Below are positions 17,384 through 27,220 of a DNA stretch of 64,000 bases, one piece after another. Below the pieces are notes generated by a model that did not search any database, was not told where the DNA came from, and saw nothing but the letters and a program-made list of their open reading frames with translations. The position numbers and the translations under genes are program-made. The stretch is from Saccharicrinis carchari (GTDB lineage Bacteria > Bacteroidota > Bacteroidia > Bacteroidales > Marinilabiliaceae), in the NCBI RefSeq assembly GCF_900182605.1, contig NZ_FXTB01000008.1, forward strand, positions 124,001-188,000, written 5' to 3'. The stretch's first letter is position 1, and every line of letters begins with the position of its first letter.

Positions 17384-19594
17384 TTACTTGGCCTTGATAA
17401 ACACGGCGCCGTGACTGTCGTTGCCCAGGTCGCCGCGCACACGGGCTTTAATGGTAAAGGCGGCTCCGGTTTCGTACTCGTCGATATCGAATTTGTAAAC
17501 GTTGTTTTGCGAAGCACTGCCCGTAAATCCGGAGTGTACGTCCTCGGCTATTTTATTGCCATTTTTAAACACCTCAACCGATTCTATGTCCAAACGATAT
17601 GCGCCCCCTGTAAATATGAAAGTGATCTCATAGGCTGCATTTTTATTTATCTTACCCGTTGCGTTCATTTCAAAAGAGCCAAAGGTAATACCCCGGATGT
17701 CCTTGGGTGTCCACTCGGCCAACAGCTCTCCGTATTTCTCGAAACCTTCGTATTTTTTGGGGAAATATAAAGGTAACGAAAACTGACGACGGTTGACCAC
17801 CGTGATGGCCTGAAAATCGTGGATATTTTCTACATGTAAAGGCTTTGTGTAAACCGTGCTGTGTACATTGGCCGGCACACCATCTATCGCATAACGCAAG
17901 TGCGCGCCCTCTACCCTATTTTCGAGTGTAATTTCAAAGCCACCATTTTTCTCCTCTTTGGAAATTAATTTAGGCTGTGGTATGCGATAACCATATCCGG
18001 CCTGGTCGTAGCGTTGGTAATGGGTACGCATATTATCTTCAAACTCCTCCCAACTTCGCAGTTCTTGAGGCGTCCAGCCTACCTCGGCCAGTGCCGCCAT
18101 GCGCGGGAAGGTCAGGTAATCCATATATTTTTCGGCCCTGTTTTCGTTGATGGCATTGATGCGCGGTAACTTGGGGCCATGGATAAACTGGTCGGACCAC
18201 AAACAGCCGTTTACACCGAGCACCTGATCCCTGAATCGTGGTTCAAGGCCGGCAATCATAGGATCCCACTCATAGGCTTGTTTCAGGGAGATCGGGGGCA
18301 ACCAGGTAGCGGCCTGTACCTCGCCCGGGATCGCACTTTCGGGGAAGTCGAAATAGGTATGCCCCGTTAAAGCCATCACCACATCGTGGCCAGCCGCAGT
18401 CCCGGCCATGGCCTTACTTTTATCGTGCCATATCATACCCACGGCCTTGTCGGTCAAACCCTCTTCGATGATTTCGTCCCAGCCCACCACGATTTTTCCG
18501 TGTCCGGCCAGCATTTTCTGAATACGCTTATTCATATATACCCTCAATTCTTTTTCAGTTTCCAAGCCAAGCTCTTGCTTGCGTTTTTGACAGTGTTCAC
18601 AAACTTTCCAGCGGTCGTAAACAGCCTCATCACCTCCGATATGTACATATTTCGAAGGAAATAAAGTGACGGCTTCGTCAAATACGTCCTGCAAAAATTC
18701 ATAGGTAGATTCTTTGCCCGCACAATAGAGATCGCGACTAATAAAATGCTGGGTTGGCACCTCGTGTTGTTTTCCGGTGCATGACAAATGCGGATAGGCC
18801 GCTATTGCGGAGAGTACGTGTGCGGGCAACTCAATTTCTGGTATCACCTCCACGTTGCGGGCCGAGGCATAGGCCACAATATCTCTGATATCCTCCTGGG
18901 TGTAGTATCCCCCGATACGATCCTTTCCTTCGCCACGCCATGCGCCAACGGAGGTAAGCTTCGGGTATTTTTTAATTTCCAAACGCCATCCCGCATCATC
19001 GATTAAATGAAAATGAAGCACGTTGAGTTTATACATGGCCATCATATCGATAAAACGGAGCACATAATCTTTCTCGAAAAAATAACGGCTCACGTCGAGC
19101 ATCATACCGCGCCATGGATAAGAGGGTGCATCGGATATTTCGACGCCCGGCACATTCCAGGTTACGTTTTTTTGGCGCTGTTTGTTAAATATCTCTACGG
19201 GCAATAATTGCAATAGCGTTTGAACCCCATAAAAAGCTCCTGCCCCATCTACGGCTGTGATAACGATATTTTTACCAGTAACGCTCAACTTATAGCCCTC
19301 GGATTTTATATCCCCCGTTTTATCGAGCTTTAAGAAAATGACATTGCTTTTAACTTTACCCGCCTCGCTCACCTGCAAATCCCATCCCGCTGCAGGCGAA
19401 AGCGCACTCAGGAGCAGTTCAGCCTGCTGTTTTAATCCCGGCGAGTACAGGATGCTTGTACCGCGGGCTAGGTTAAACATCTGTCCGTTTTCCGTCATTT
19501 TTACAGGACGGGGAATTACATCTATCGACTTTGCATCCACGGGCAGTAGAACGATGGATAGCAACAAGACACAAAATAAAGTTCGTTTTTTCAT
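17384..19594 (-). CDS. GH20 beta-N-acetylhexosaminidase, secreted
   Basis: Second GH20 enzyme, 736 residues. A signal peptide (ending LPVDAKS) precedes the accessory domain (VIPRPVKM, GAFYGVQTLLQLLP) and the catalytic barrel (LHFHLIDDAGWRLEIKKYP, EIELPAH), with the catalytic pair Asp322-Glu323 in YVHIGGDEAVYDRW. LRDQVLG-type and GCLWSD motifs follow, as in classic Bacteroides hexosaminidases. A C-terminal beta-sandwich (about 600-736) is probably carbohydrate-binding. It reads toward the first GH20 gene across a 584-base gap, so co-transcription is possible but not evident. Confidence 0.94.
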   Translation of the reverse strand: MKKRTLFCVLLLSIVLLPVDAKSIDVIPRPVKMTENGQMFNLARGTSILYSPGLKQQAELLLSALSPAAGWDLQVSEAGKVKSNVIFLKLDKTGDIKSEGYKLSVTGKNIVITAVDGAGAFYGVQTLLQLLPVEIFNKQRQKNVTWNVPGVEISDAPSYPWRGMMLDVSRYFFEKDYVLRFIDMMAMYKLNVLHFHLIDDAGWRLEIKKYPKLTSVGAWRGEGKDRIGGYYTQEDIRDIVAYASARNVEVIPEIELPAHVLSAIAAYPHLSCTGKQHEVPTQHFISRDLYCAGKESTYEFLQDVFDEAVTLFPSKYVHIGGDEAVYDRWKVCEHCQKRKQELGLETEKELRVYMNKRIQKMLAGHGKIVVGWDEIIEEGLTDKAVGMIWHDKSKAMAGTAAGHDVVMALTGHTYFDFPESAIPGEVQAATWLPPISLKQAYEWDPMIAGLEPRFRDQVLGVNGCLWSDQFIHGPKLPRINAINENRAEKYMDYLTFPRMAALAEVGWTPQELRSWEEFEDNMRTHYQRYDQAGYGYRIPQPKLISKEEKNGGFEITLENRVEGAHLRYAIDGVPANVHSTVYTKPLHVENIHDFQAITVVNRRQFSLPLYFPKKYEGFEKYGELLAEWTPKDIRGITFGSFEMNATGKINKNAAYEITFIFTGGAYRLDIESVEVFKNGNKIAEDVHSGFTGSASQNNVYKFDIDEYETGAAFTIKARVRGDLGNDSHGAVFIKAK

Positions 19595-19755
19595 TATGTT
19601 TTATATTTTAACAATTAGGCATTGTTGTTTTCTATTGAATAATCTTACAATTAATATTTTGGTTACCCGTCTGCTGTCGGACAGGGAACGGATTTGCATG
19701 GTGGAATTAGAATACACGGGATGAATCCCGTGCCTAGTTATAAAACACCAATCGT

Positions 19756-22137
19756 TTAATTTCCATTCTTTACCTTTAATTGGCGCAAGGTTCCCTTGAA
19801 ACCATCTTGGGCATCCCCGATGGTTCGTAGGGGGAACACAAGCGTTTGCTGAATGTATATTTTATTGATGTCGCCTTTTTCTGTCACGCCTTCTTTCGTT
19901 TTTCCCTGCAAGCGTTCTACTTCGTTTCCGTCAATCAACAACGAGGTGCCTTTATGATCGCCGTACACAGCCAGGCTTACCGGCGTGTTGGCATCAATAA
20001 GGTGGTCGAAGGAATAATAATAACCGTCGCGTTTAAAACCCAACTGTATTTTACCATCTTTGGGTGATGCCACTACTTGGGCATTAGCCGATGAAAACAG
20101 GACGGCCTCGGGTGAAATATCTTTATCAAAAGTAATGTCGAAAGTTACCTGATAGGGATAGCCGATCTCCTCGATGGGCGTGGCCAGGGTGCTGTTGTCT
20201 TTAAAGCGATAGCCTTTATTCTTTTTCCATTTGGCTTTTGGGGAGGTGTTGAGGTCATATCCATTGGGTGAAAAATCTTTTTTTGCCGATGTCTCAAAAT
20301 TATAATGCAGCACTACATCGCCTTGCGATTTTACCTTGGCCATTACATTAACGTACGGGGCCTCGATAAGCTTACCGGCCATTTCCTGAAATTCTGGAAG
20401 TTGGAGATTATCGGTTTTGCCCGCCCACATTTTTTGCGCCAGCACCTGCAGCGCCGGGAAAGCGCGGTGGTGCACATCCTTTTCGCTGATACCATTACCC
20501 ACATGATCGTTCCACACGGCAAACATACCGCCGCTGATGCTGGAATGCCCAAAGGGAAAAACATCGCCCCCGATAAGGTTGGGCTCCCATTGGTTGAACA
20601 GGAAATCGAGGTTAAGATAATCGTGATAATAACCAGCAGCCGGTACGATATACAGATGACGGTCGGTGGTAGAAATCAACTCATAGCCTTGATCTATCAT
20701 ATCGTTGGGATCGGCGTAACCGTTGTACCAGGCATTCATAATCACATTGTCCGAGGTAACCGGTGTTTCGCCCTGCGCATGAGTGAGCGCTCCCCAAAGG
20801 CGGGCACGCTTGCCGTAGCTTTGCACCAGTTTAAGATAGTGGTCGGTGAACTTGCGGAACTCCTCCGCCTTTTCCTTAGAATACTCATCGGTACCGATAT
20901 GCACGTCGGGGCCAATAAAAACAGGATTATCGCCCCCGAGATACTCATCAAAGAGGGCATCGAAAAAGGTATAAGTTTCTTTTTTGGTAATATCCAGATG
21001 ATCCATGCCGTACTCGCGGCTACCCAACGAAGGCTTGTAATGCGTAAAAGCCAGACTGTGTGCCGGGATGTCAATTTCGGGAATCAAATTTATGCCATAA
21101 CTCATCCCCATTTTCTGGAGGTCGGTAAACTCTTCTTTGGTATAAGAACCGTCCTTGGCCGTGAGTCCGGGATAGGTATCTGACGCTAACCTAAATGCAG
21201 AATAAGTTTTGTCCCAATCGTTATTAAAAAACTGCTTAAAGCCGTTGTCGTTGAGATGCACCTGAAACTCGTTCATCTTGTAATACGACATGATCCGAAT
21301 ATAATCTTGGAGGAACTCCATACGGAAAAACTTACGGGCGGCATCCAACATAAAACCGCGACGGGCATATTTCGGGTAGTCGCGCATGATGCCTTTGGGA
21401 ATCTGGTTGCCATATATATTTATCAATTGCAAAATGCTTCGCGTCCCCATAAAAGCACCCTCAGGCGTGTTGGCCTCCAATACAATATTCTGATCGATGG
21501 TAAGGCGGTAACCCTCATCGCCCAATGCTTTGTCGTTGCAATCCAAGCTAACATATATTGCCCCGGATTGCTGCTTGCCCTGATCAAGGGTATAACGCCA
21601 ATCGCCCAAATAGGTCATATCGTTGGCAAAGATGTCCATACCCTTTTTTAGCACTTGGTAGCTCTCGTTGTCTATAATTATGCGGCCGTTGTTTTTTAGG
21701 GTAAAGTATCCAATGTGGCCCAGCCATTCGCGCGGAGTGGGTATAATTTCGGGTCGATCGTTAACCGAATCCCCCACCTTAAACTCACCGGGTATGCTAA
21801 CCTTTTTGTTGGGAACGTCCGTTTTTTGTCCGCTGGCCTCGTCTATCAGTTGATAATAAACCAGCACATCGACATCCACGAGAGGCCTAAAAATATGGCC
21901 TTCCTTATCCACAACCTGCGGCCGGTCGGTGCCTTTCAATTCCAAACGATAACCGGCTGGAGCTGCAGGGGGTTGAATGGACTCATCGCCTTTGGCCACT
22001 GCTGGAATTTGCCCGATGCTTTGCACCATCTGTTCCAGGAATGATAACTCCTTACTTTTTTGAGCGGAAACAGATAGGGATAAACCGACAATACAAACAG
22101 ATAAAATTGAGAACTTGATTGTTTTTAATATGGCCAT
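19756..22137 (-). CDS. GH20-family enzyme, divergent, with LamG-like C-terminal domain
   Basis: Third GH20 protein, 793 residues, clearly different from its neighbours. A signal peptide (ending LSVSAQ) leads to an N-terminal beta domain of about 130 residues not seen in the others. Then come an accessory domain (EWLGHIGYF, GDEGYRLTI) and the barrel (FQVHLNDNGF, IPEIDIPAHSLAF). The catalytic pair is Asp417-Glu418, but within HIGTDEY in place of the usual H-x-G-G-D-E. The last 170 residues (HYNFETSAKKDFSPNGYDL onward) resemble a LamG/concanavalin-like fold. Such GH20 branches include lacto-N-biosidase-like and other unusual hexosaminidases, so substrate is uncertain. Confidence 0.85.
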   Translation of the reverse strand: MAILKTIKFSILSVCIVGLSLSVSAQKSKELSFLEQMVQSIGQIPAVAKGDESIQPPAAPAGYRLELKGTDRPQVVDKEGHIFRPLVDVDVLVYYQLIDEASGQKTDVPNKKVSIPGEFKVGDSVNDRPEIIPTPREWLGHIGYFTLKNNGRIIIDNESYQVLKKGMDIFANDMTYLGDWRYTLDQGKQQSGAIYVSLDCNDKALGDEGYRLTIDQNIVLEANTPEGAFMGTRSILQLINIYGNQIPKGIMRDYPKYARRGFMLDAARKFFRMEFLQDYIRIMSYYKMNEFQVHLNDNGFKQFFNNDWDKTYSAFRLASDTYPGLTAKDGSYTKEEFTDLQKMGMSYGINLIPEIDIPAHSLAFTHYKPSLGSREYGMDHLDITKKETYTFFDALFDEYLGGDNPVFIGPDVHIGTDEYSKEKAEEFRKFTDHYLKLVQSYGKRARLWGALTHAQGETPVTSDNVIMNAWYNGYADPNDMIDQGYELISTTDRHLYIVPAAGYYHDYLNLDFLFNQWEPNLIGGDVFPFGHSSISGGMFAVWNDHVGNGISEKDVHHRAFPALQVLAQKMWAGKTDNLQLPEFQEMAGKLIEAPYVNVMAKVKSQGDVVLHYNFETSAKKDFSPNGYDLNTSPKAKWKKNKGYRFKDNSTLATPIEEIGYPYQVTFDITFDKDISPEAVLFSSANAQVVASPKDGKIQLGFKRDGYYYSFDHLIDANTPVSLAVYGDHKGTSLLIDGNEVERLQGKTKEGVTEKGDINKIYIQQTLVFPLRTIGDAQDGFKGTLRQLKVKNGN

Positions 22138-22335
22138 TTCAATTGTTTTCTAAATATTTTATGCTAAAAGTACCCTTAATATTATAGGGGCGATGTTTGA
22201 ATTTGTACATATCAGCATTGATTATATACATAAACAGCAATTGCACTTAATAATGAGGTTTATAATTTCATTAGTGCAATCAGATTATATCTTAAATAAA
22301 AAATTTCGAACTTCATAAAATAAAAAATTCAAATA

Positions 22336-22407
22336 AACGGACTATAAGGAGGATTAATAAAAAAAGGAGAAACCGAATGGCACATAGTCCGTTCAATTTC
22401 TCCTTTT
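22336..22407 (-). terminator. Interleaved inverted repeats; minus-strand terminator-like hairpin
   Basis: Two perfect inverted repeats overlap: arms of 10 bases at 22336-22345 and 22384-22393 (AACGGACTAT/ATAGTCCGTT), and arms of 11 bases at 22362-22372 and 22397-22407 (AAAAGGAGAAA/TTTCTCCTTTT). On the minus strand the second pair runs into a T-rich tract, like an intrinsic terminator. The two hairpins cannot form together except as a pseudoknot. It lies after the MFS gene and about 200 bases ahead of the GH20 start. The rest of 22138-22713 shows no gene. Confidence 0.5.
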
Positions 22408-22713
22408 AAACTTTAATATTTAACCCCCTTATGGTTGCTGTTTTATAGCTGATAAAAATCCGGGCAGAAGCTTTTGTGAACCTATCTTGCTTGGTTTTTA
22501 AAGTACACTGCAATAACATGGCAAGCTTGCAACCATCTGCCGATGATGATAGCAGCTACATTTATCATTTTGGTAACTACTATTAAAATCGTATTCTAAC
22601 AACCTTTACCCTGCCAATTACAGAAACACATAAGGACTAAAACACCCGGATCATATTTGTAAGATTCGCGATAATTGCAGACTACTTTTAGTGCTTTTCA
22701 GCAACTTCATTAC

Positions 22714-24183
22714 TCAATCCTCAACCGTTGGAAAACGTGCAGGGGTGAGTAGGAGGATGAATAAGGTAATACAAGCTGTGGCCACCAAACCAATGTACAC
22801 ATTATGCGTGGCATCAAAAAAAACCTCCCGAAGGTAGTTACTAACTCCTGAAACCGAGCCATGCGATTGAAGCAGTTCTACCACCTCATTCACATCGGGT
22901 AATTGAGCCTGAAGTTGAGTCGGTGCATTCTCCAGTTTATCGGTAAGTGCCGCATTAAATATGGTAGCGAACAATGCGGCTCCAATACTTTGCCCAAAAT
23001 AGCGCGAAAACATGGTAGCTCCTGTAACCACGCCACGCTGCCCCCATGCCACCGTAGATTGTACCCCTACTATTAAAGGTGTAGATATTAAACCAAAGCC
23101 TGCACCCATTATCAATTGAAAAGCCACCAAGGCCCACACGGGGCCCGGGAATTTCATAAATAAGAATCCGGAAGCACCTATTATAACGATAATAATACCA
23201 CAGAGGGCGGTGTTCCGAAAGCCTATACGCAGGTATAGTTTCCCTGATAAAGAGGACGAAAGCGGCCAGGTAATACTCATGCTGGCCAATATAAAGCCTG
23301 CTGCAATGGCACCCACCCCGGTTACGGATTGGGCAAACACCGGCAAATACATCTGCGGCCCCATGGTAATAACGGCCATACCTATGGTGGCTAAATTGGC
23401 ACCCAGGAGAACACGCCTTCTCCACACCCATGCAGGCAATATGGGCTCAGCCGATTTGCGTTCGATGCGTACCGTTATAAAAACCATTAGTGCACCAACA
23501 GCTATTACACCTAAGGTATTAAATGAAAACCAGGGCCATGCCTGACCACTTTGCAACAAACCGAACATAATAACTGCGCCCGTAAGCAGCATAGCTACTG
23601 CACCAGCCCAATCAATATTGGGTTGTTTTTTAGGTTTGTTTTCGTGAAGAAACTTACTGATTAAAATAATAGAAGCAATTCCAAAGGGTATGTTAACAAA
23701 AAATATCCATCGCCACGAGGCGTACTGTGCAAAGGCGCCTCCCAGTGCAGGCCCCATAATGGCCGATATGCCCCATACACTCGACAACCAGCCCTGAATT
23801 TTAGCACGCTCACGAATAGAGTAAATATCTCCGGCAATGGTGTTTACCGTTGCCATTATAGCACCGGCTCCAATTGCCTGAAGTCCCCTGAAAAAAATTA
23901 AGGAATACATGTCCCATGCACCTCCACAAGCCGCAGAGCCAATCAAAAAAACTATTATGCCGGCAATTAAAATTGGTTTCCGTCCGTAAATATCGGCCAG
24001 TTTTCCATACACAGGAATAGTAATGGTTTGAATGAGCAAATAAATTGAGAACAACCAGCTGAACAAAGAAAACCCACCCAAATCGCCTACAATTTGCGGA
24101 ATAGCTGTCGCCACAATTGTTGTATCCATCGCTGCCAACATCATAGTCAGCATTAAGGCAATTAGTATCCAGGTTTTTCGCAT
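22714..24183 (-). CDS. MFS exporter, DHA2 (14-TM, EmrB/QacA) type
   Basis: Inner-membrane drug/proton antiporter of the DHA2 branch of the major facilitator superfamily. The 489 residues hold about 14 hydrophobic helices. Motif A (GKLADIYGRKPIL) lies between helices 2 and 3, the motif AMDTTIVATAIPQI in helix 1 is typical of this branch, and GPALGGAFAQYASWRWIFFVNIPFG is the motif C/D2 region. It stands alone, without an adjacent membrane-fusion protein or regulator, so the substrate cannot be inferred. It is separated from the glycan genes by 576 bases. Confidence 0.92.
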   Translation of the reverse strand: MRKTWILIALMLTMMLAAMDTTIVATAIPQIVGDLGGFSLFSWLFSIYLLIQTITIPVYGKLADIYGRKPILIAGIIVFLIGSAACGGAWDMYSLIFFRGLQAIGAGAIMATVNTIAGDIYSIRERAKIQGWLSSVWGISAIMGPALGGAFAQYASWRWIFFVNIPFGIASIILISKFLHENKPKKQPNIDWAGAVAMLLTGAVIMFGLLQSGQAWPWFSFNTLGVIAVGALMVFITVRIERKSAEPILPAWVWRRRVLLGANLATIGMAVITMGPQMYLPVFAQSVTGVGAIAAGFILASMSITWPLSSSLSGKLYLRIGFRNTALCGIIIVIIGASGFLFMKFPGPVWALVAFQLIMGAGFGLISTPLIVGVQSTVAWGQRGVVTGATMFSRYFGQSIGAALFATIFNAALTDKLENAPTQLQAQLPDVNEVVELLQSHGSVSGVSNYLREVFFDATHNVYIGLVATACITLFILLLTPARFPTVED

Positions 24184-24617
24184 TTATTATTAAGTTTGAT
24201 TTTAAGCTTTAATTTTCATCTAATTTGCAATAAGCTACTTTAGCCTAATTTATTGGCTCCGCAGGCTTTCACGTAAGCTTTAGCGCAGGTGCCTGTTCAT
24301 TGTTTAAAGTGTTATTTCTGCTTGCAACTGCGGCAGCATACGGTATTCAGAAATCAAAACGGCGACAGGCTGTCGATAATGAATTCTGTAAAAACTTTTA
24401 TCAAAAGTTTAACTTCTGCTACACGGGCATAACCTTTGGTTGGCCGCATAGGCTCACAGCCTTTAGCCAAAGCCTTACGTTTATGTCAAAGTATTCTCCA
24501 ACTGCTACAACCTTTGGCGAAGGACTTCATGTGGGAGCTGAGTATAATAGGAACCATAGGCAAATATTTAAACCCATAAATTATCGCCCCTTACCCATTT
24601 GACTCCAATAACTGATT
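24184..24617. other. 434-nt gap, no supported gene
   Basis: Lies between the MFS start and the stop of the AMP-ligase fusion. A 100-codon plus-strand frame at 24300-24602 has no recognisable domain and a composition unlike its neighbours. I take it as chance. No clear hairpin terminator was found. Confidence 0.4.
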
Positions 24618-27086
24618 TTACTTACCCGGAAGTGTTTGTTGCTGACTTATTTTGCTGTGCACCAAATTCGAGATCGTTTCGTAGGATTCCACGCCCGGCA
24701 TCACCGGCTCCAGAAATTCCACTATCACCGTTTTAAAAGGTCGGGGGAACCAACTGCCCTTGGGCAGGGCATCAAAGGCTCCATTTATCGATACCGGTAC
24801 GATAGGCACGTTAAGCTCACGACTTAATATGGCAAAGGTTTTTTTAAAATCGCCCAGGTTGCCTGTTTTAGTACGGGTACCTTCGGGAAAGATGATTAGA
24901 TTCTTCTTCTTTTTGAGTGCTTCGCCCAGCTTTTGAATGGACTCTTTTAAATCCTTGTTCAAATCCATAATAATAATATGGTTACGATTAGCCAAAAACT
25001 TAAGCCAGGCCTGACGTACATGTTTTTCTTTGGCATAGAAGTAGGTGTTTTTAATGGTCTTATTTTTTAAAAACGAAGCCACAAACAAACCGTCGAAATA
25101 ACTTTGGTGGTTGGGTGCAATGATACAAGGCTCATCCGGAATATTCTTTAATCCTTTACCTCTGAACCTAAAATAAAGCCTAAAAAACGTTTTGGATACC
25201 TTTACAAAAAAGCGCCCTGTAAACCATGTTTTGGGCAGCGATAAATTCACCTTCTCTTTTAAAATTTGTGCCCAATCAATTTTCTCGGCTTTCATTCTAC
25301 TTCTGTTATCCTGGATATACTCACTCAACGCCAGCACACTTTTGAACCTGATTAGTTCATCCGGGGCAATATCCACACCAAAACTCGATTTTAAAAAAAC
25401 CTGCAGGCTCACCTTATCTAAGGAGTCCAGGCCCAGATCCATTTCTAAATGATACTGGGGAAGTACTCTCTTTCCTTTTTCCTGTTCCAGATAGCTTACA
25501 ATAATATCAAACTCCCGGCTATCAACCTGCACTTGTGGCAGCTCCTCAATTTTTTCCACACTTTCCAGATCGGCCAATTTAAAACGTTGTATTTTCCCTA
25601 AGCGTGTGCGTGGCAGCTCTCCATCAAATACCGTAAAGTCAGTAACTTTTTTATACGAGGCGCAATGCTGGTTGTAATCGTCGAAAACTTTCCATTTTAT
25701 CTGCTGGTGCAATTCCATCGGATCGGAATATTGCGCCATTAAAGTATCAGAAGGCACCACAATAGCTTTAAACTGATCGCCGGATTGATATACGCCCACT
25801 TCATTTACAAAAGCAGCATAATGCTCCAACTTTTGTTCAATTTCTACGGGATTAATATTTTTACCATTCGAGAGAATCATAATCTCTTTTTTACGTCCGG
25901 TAATAATCAAATAATCGTCTTTATCAAAGTGTCCCAAATCACCGGTATAAAGCCAACCGTCCTTAAGCACTTCGGCAGTTTCGTTTGGACGGTTATAATA
26001 ACCTTGCATAATATTATCACCTTTGGCCACAATTTCGCCGTCGCGTATTTCCACTTTACATTGGGGTAACCTAAAACCTGGCGAGCCCACTTTAATATGT
26101 CCGGGTCGCGTAAAGGTAATCATGGGTGCCGCTTCGGTCATGCCATACCCTTCGAGCACATCGAAGCCCAGCGTTTTGTAATCGTTACCTACTGCAGTAT
26201 CCAGGGCGGCACCGCCCGAAACCATAAAACGAATATGCCCCCCAAATTTTCTGTGTACGGTTCCGAATACAAGTTTGGAGAAAGCTTTGGAATTAATTTT
26301 TTCGGCCAGGCTAAATAATGCACTTGCCACCTTGCTTTTGTTAATCTTATCCTTAATTCCCTTGCGTATAGCGCTAAACAAACGAGGCACGCCTATTAGC
26401 AGAGTCACCTTATTATCCTGCATCGTTTTTATAATATCCTCAGATGCCATGGAAGGCGACATAGCAACTGTAGCACCTGTAAACAGGGGCATAATCATTG
26501 TACCTAACAAGGGAAAAATATGATGCAAGGGCAATAGTAACAGAATGGTATCATTGGGTTGGTAAATCTCCACATCCACCGAAACGGCTTTAATATTCGA
26601 TAACAAGTTGGTAAATGATAACATAACCCCTTTGGGGCTTCCGGTAGTACCAGAAGTATAAATGATAACAGCCGTTTTTTGTTCGTCGGGTTCTATTACA
26701 GGGAAAGCATCAAATGCATCGCATGCTGCCTGCTCATAGTCATCAATCAATAGTACTTTGGGTTGATAATTTACCTGAGCCAAGGCCTGTTCCAAATCGT
26801 TATTTTTATCCTTGGAAACGAAGATAACCTCGGGTCGACAATCATTTAAAATATACGCCACCTCATTTACCGTGCTCATAAAATCTACGGGTACTACCAG
26901 CGCATCATTATTCCAAGCCGAATAAAAGCTATAAATCCAGCCTAGCCGGTTCTCCGAAAAAATGGCCACTTTGTCTACCGAAGTGTATAATGAGGAATAT
27001 AATTGAATCTTACTTCCTAAGTCCTTATATGGAACTGTTATATTGGCACTTACTATTGCCGGCTTTTCTTTTTTTTGTAAAAACAT
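24618..27086 (-). CDS. Fused AMP-dependent acyl ligase / acyl carrier / 1-acylglycerol-3-phosphate acyltransferase
   Basis: Three-part lipid enzyme. Numbering is from the upstream in-frame ATG at 27125; the ATG at 27086 (residue 14) is the likelier start. Residues to about 520 are an adenylate-forming acyl ligase (YTSGTTGSPKG at 156-166, GYGMTEAAP near 327-335, YTGDLGHF, a C-terminal Lys in RTRLGKIQ). About 535-610 is a carrier domain with the phosphopantetheine serine Ser568 in GLDSLDK. About 640-835 is a PlsC-type acyltransferase (NHQSYFD at 672-678, FPEGTR at 746-751). The likely job is to activate a fatty acid, hold it on the built-in carrier and place it on a lysophospholipid, like E. 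coli Aas but with a carrier domain inserted. It is transcribed divergently from the DJ-1 gene. Confidence 0.9.
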   Translation of the reverse strand: MFLQKKEKPAIVSANITVPYKDLGSKIQLYSSLYTSVDKVAIFSENRLGWIYSFYSAWNNDALVVPVDFMSTVNEVAYILNDCRPEVIFVSKDKNNDLEQALAQVNYQPKVLLIDDYEQAACDAFDAFPVIEPDEQKTAVIIYTSGTTGSPKGVMLSFTNLLSNIKAVSVDVEIYQPNDTILLLLPLHHIFPLLGTMIMPLFTGATVAMSPSMASEDIIKTMQDNKVTLLIGVPRLFSAIRKGIKDKINKSKVASALFSLAEKINSKAFSKLVFGTVHRKFGGHIRFMVSGGAALDTAVGNDYKTLGFDVLEGYGMTEAAPMITFTRPGHIKVGSPGFRLPQCKVEIRDGEIVAKGDNIMQGYYNRPNETAEVLKDGWLYTGDLGHFDKDDYLIITGRKKEIMILSNGKNINPVEIEQKLEHYAAFVNEVGVYQSGDQFKAIVVPSDTLMAQYSDPMELHQQIKWKVFDDYNQHCASYKKVTDFTVFDGELPRTRLGKIQRFKLADLESVEKIEELPQVQVDSREFDIIVSYLEQEKGKRVLPQYHLEMDLGLDSLDKVSLQVFLKSSFGVDIAPDELIRFKSVLALSEYIQDNRSRMKAEKIDWAQILKEKVNLSLPKTWFTGRFFVKVSKTFFRLYFRFRGKGLKNIPDEPCIIAPNHQSYFDGLFVASFLKNKTIKNTYFYAKEKHVRQAWLKFLANRNHIIIMDLNKDLKESIQKLGEALKKKKNLIIFPEGTRTKTGNLGDFKKTFAILSRELNVPIVPVSINGAFDALPKGSWFPRPFKTVIVEFLEPVMPGVESYETISNLVHSKISQQQTLPGK

Positions 27087-27182
27087 ACTAAATGTATACG
27101 TTATTGAACGGTCAAAGATATACAAATTCTATTTTCTATATTATAATCCTATCGGAAAACCAATTAACCCCAATTTAAACTC

Positions 27183-27202
27183 AAAACAAAAGCTTTTGTT
27201 TT
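27183..27202. promoter_or_regulatory. 20-base perfect palindrome in the divergent promoter region
   Basis: Centred on AAGCTT, with arms AAAACAAAAG and CTTTTGTTTT, between the divergent ligase-fusion and DJ-1 genes and about 20 bases ahead of the DJ-1 -33 box. It could be an operator, though an A/T-rich palindrome of this kind can arise by chance. Confidence 0.35.
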
Positions 27203-27220
27203 AAATACTTAGTCCAAATC

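Noticed and set aside
24300-24602. 100-codon plus-strand frame
   Set aside because: Unusual composition, no motif, no promoter-like sequence. Likely chance.
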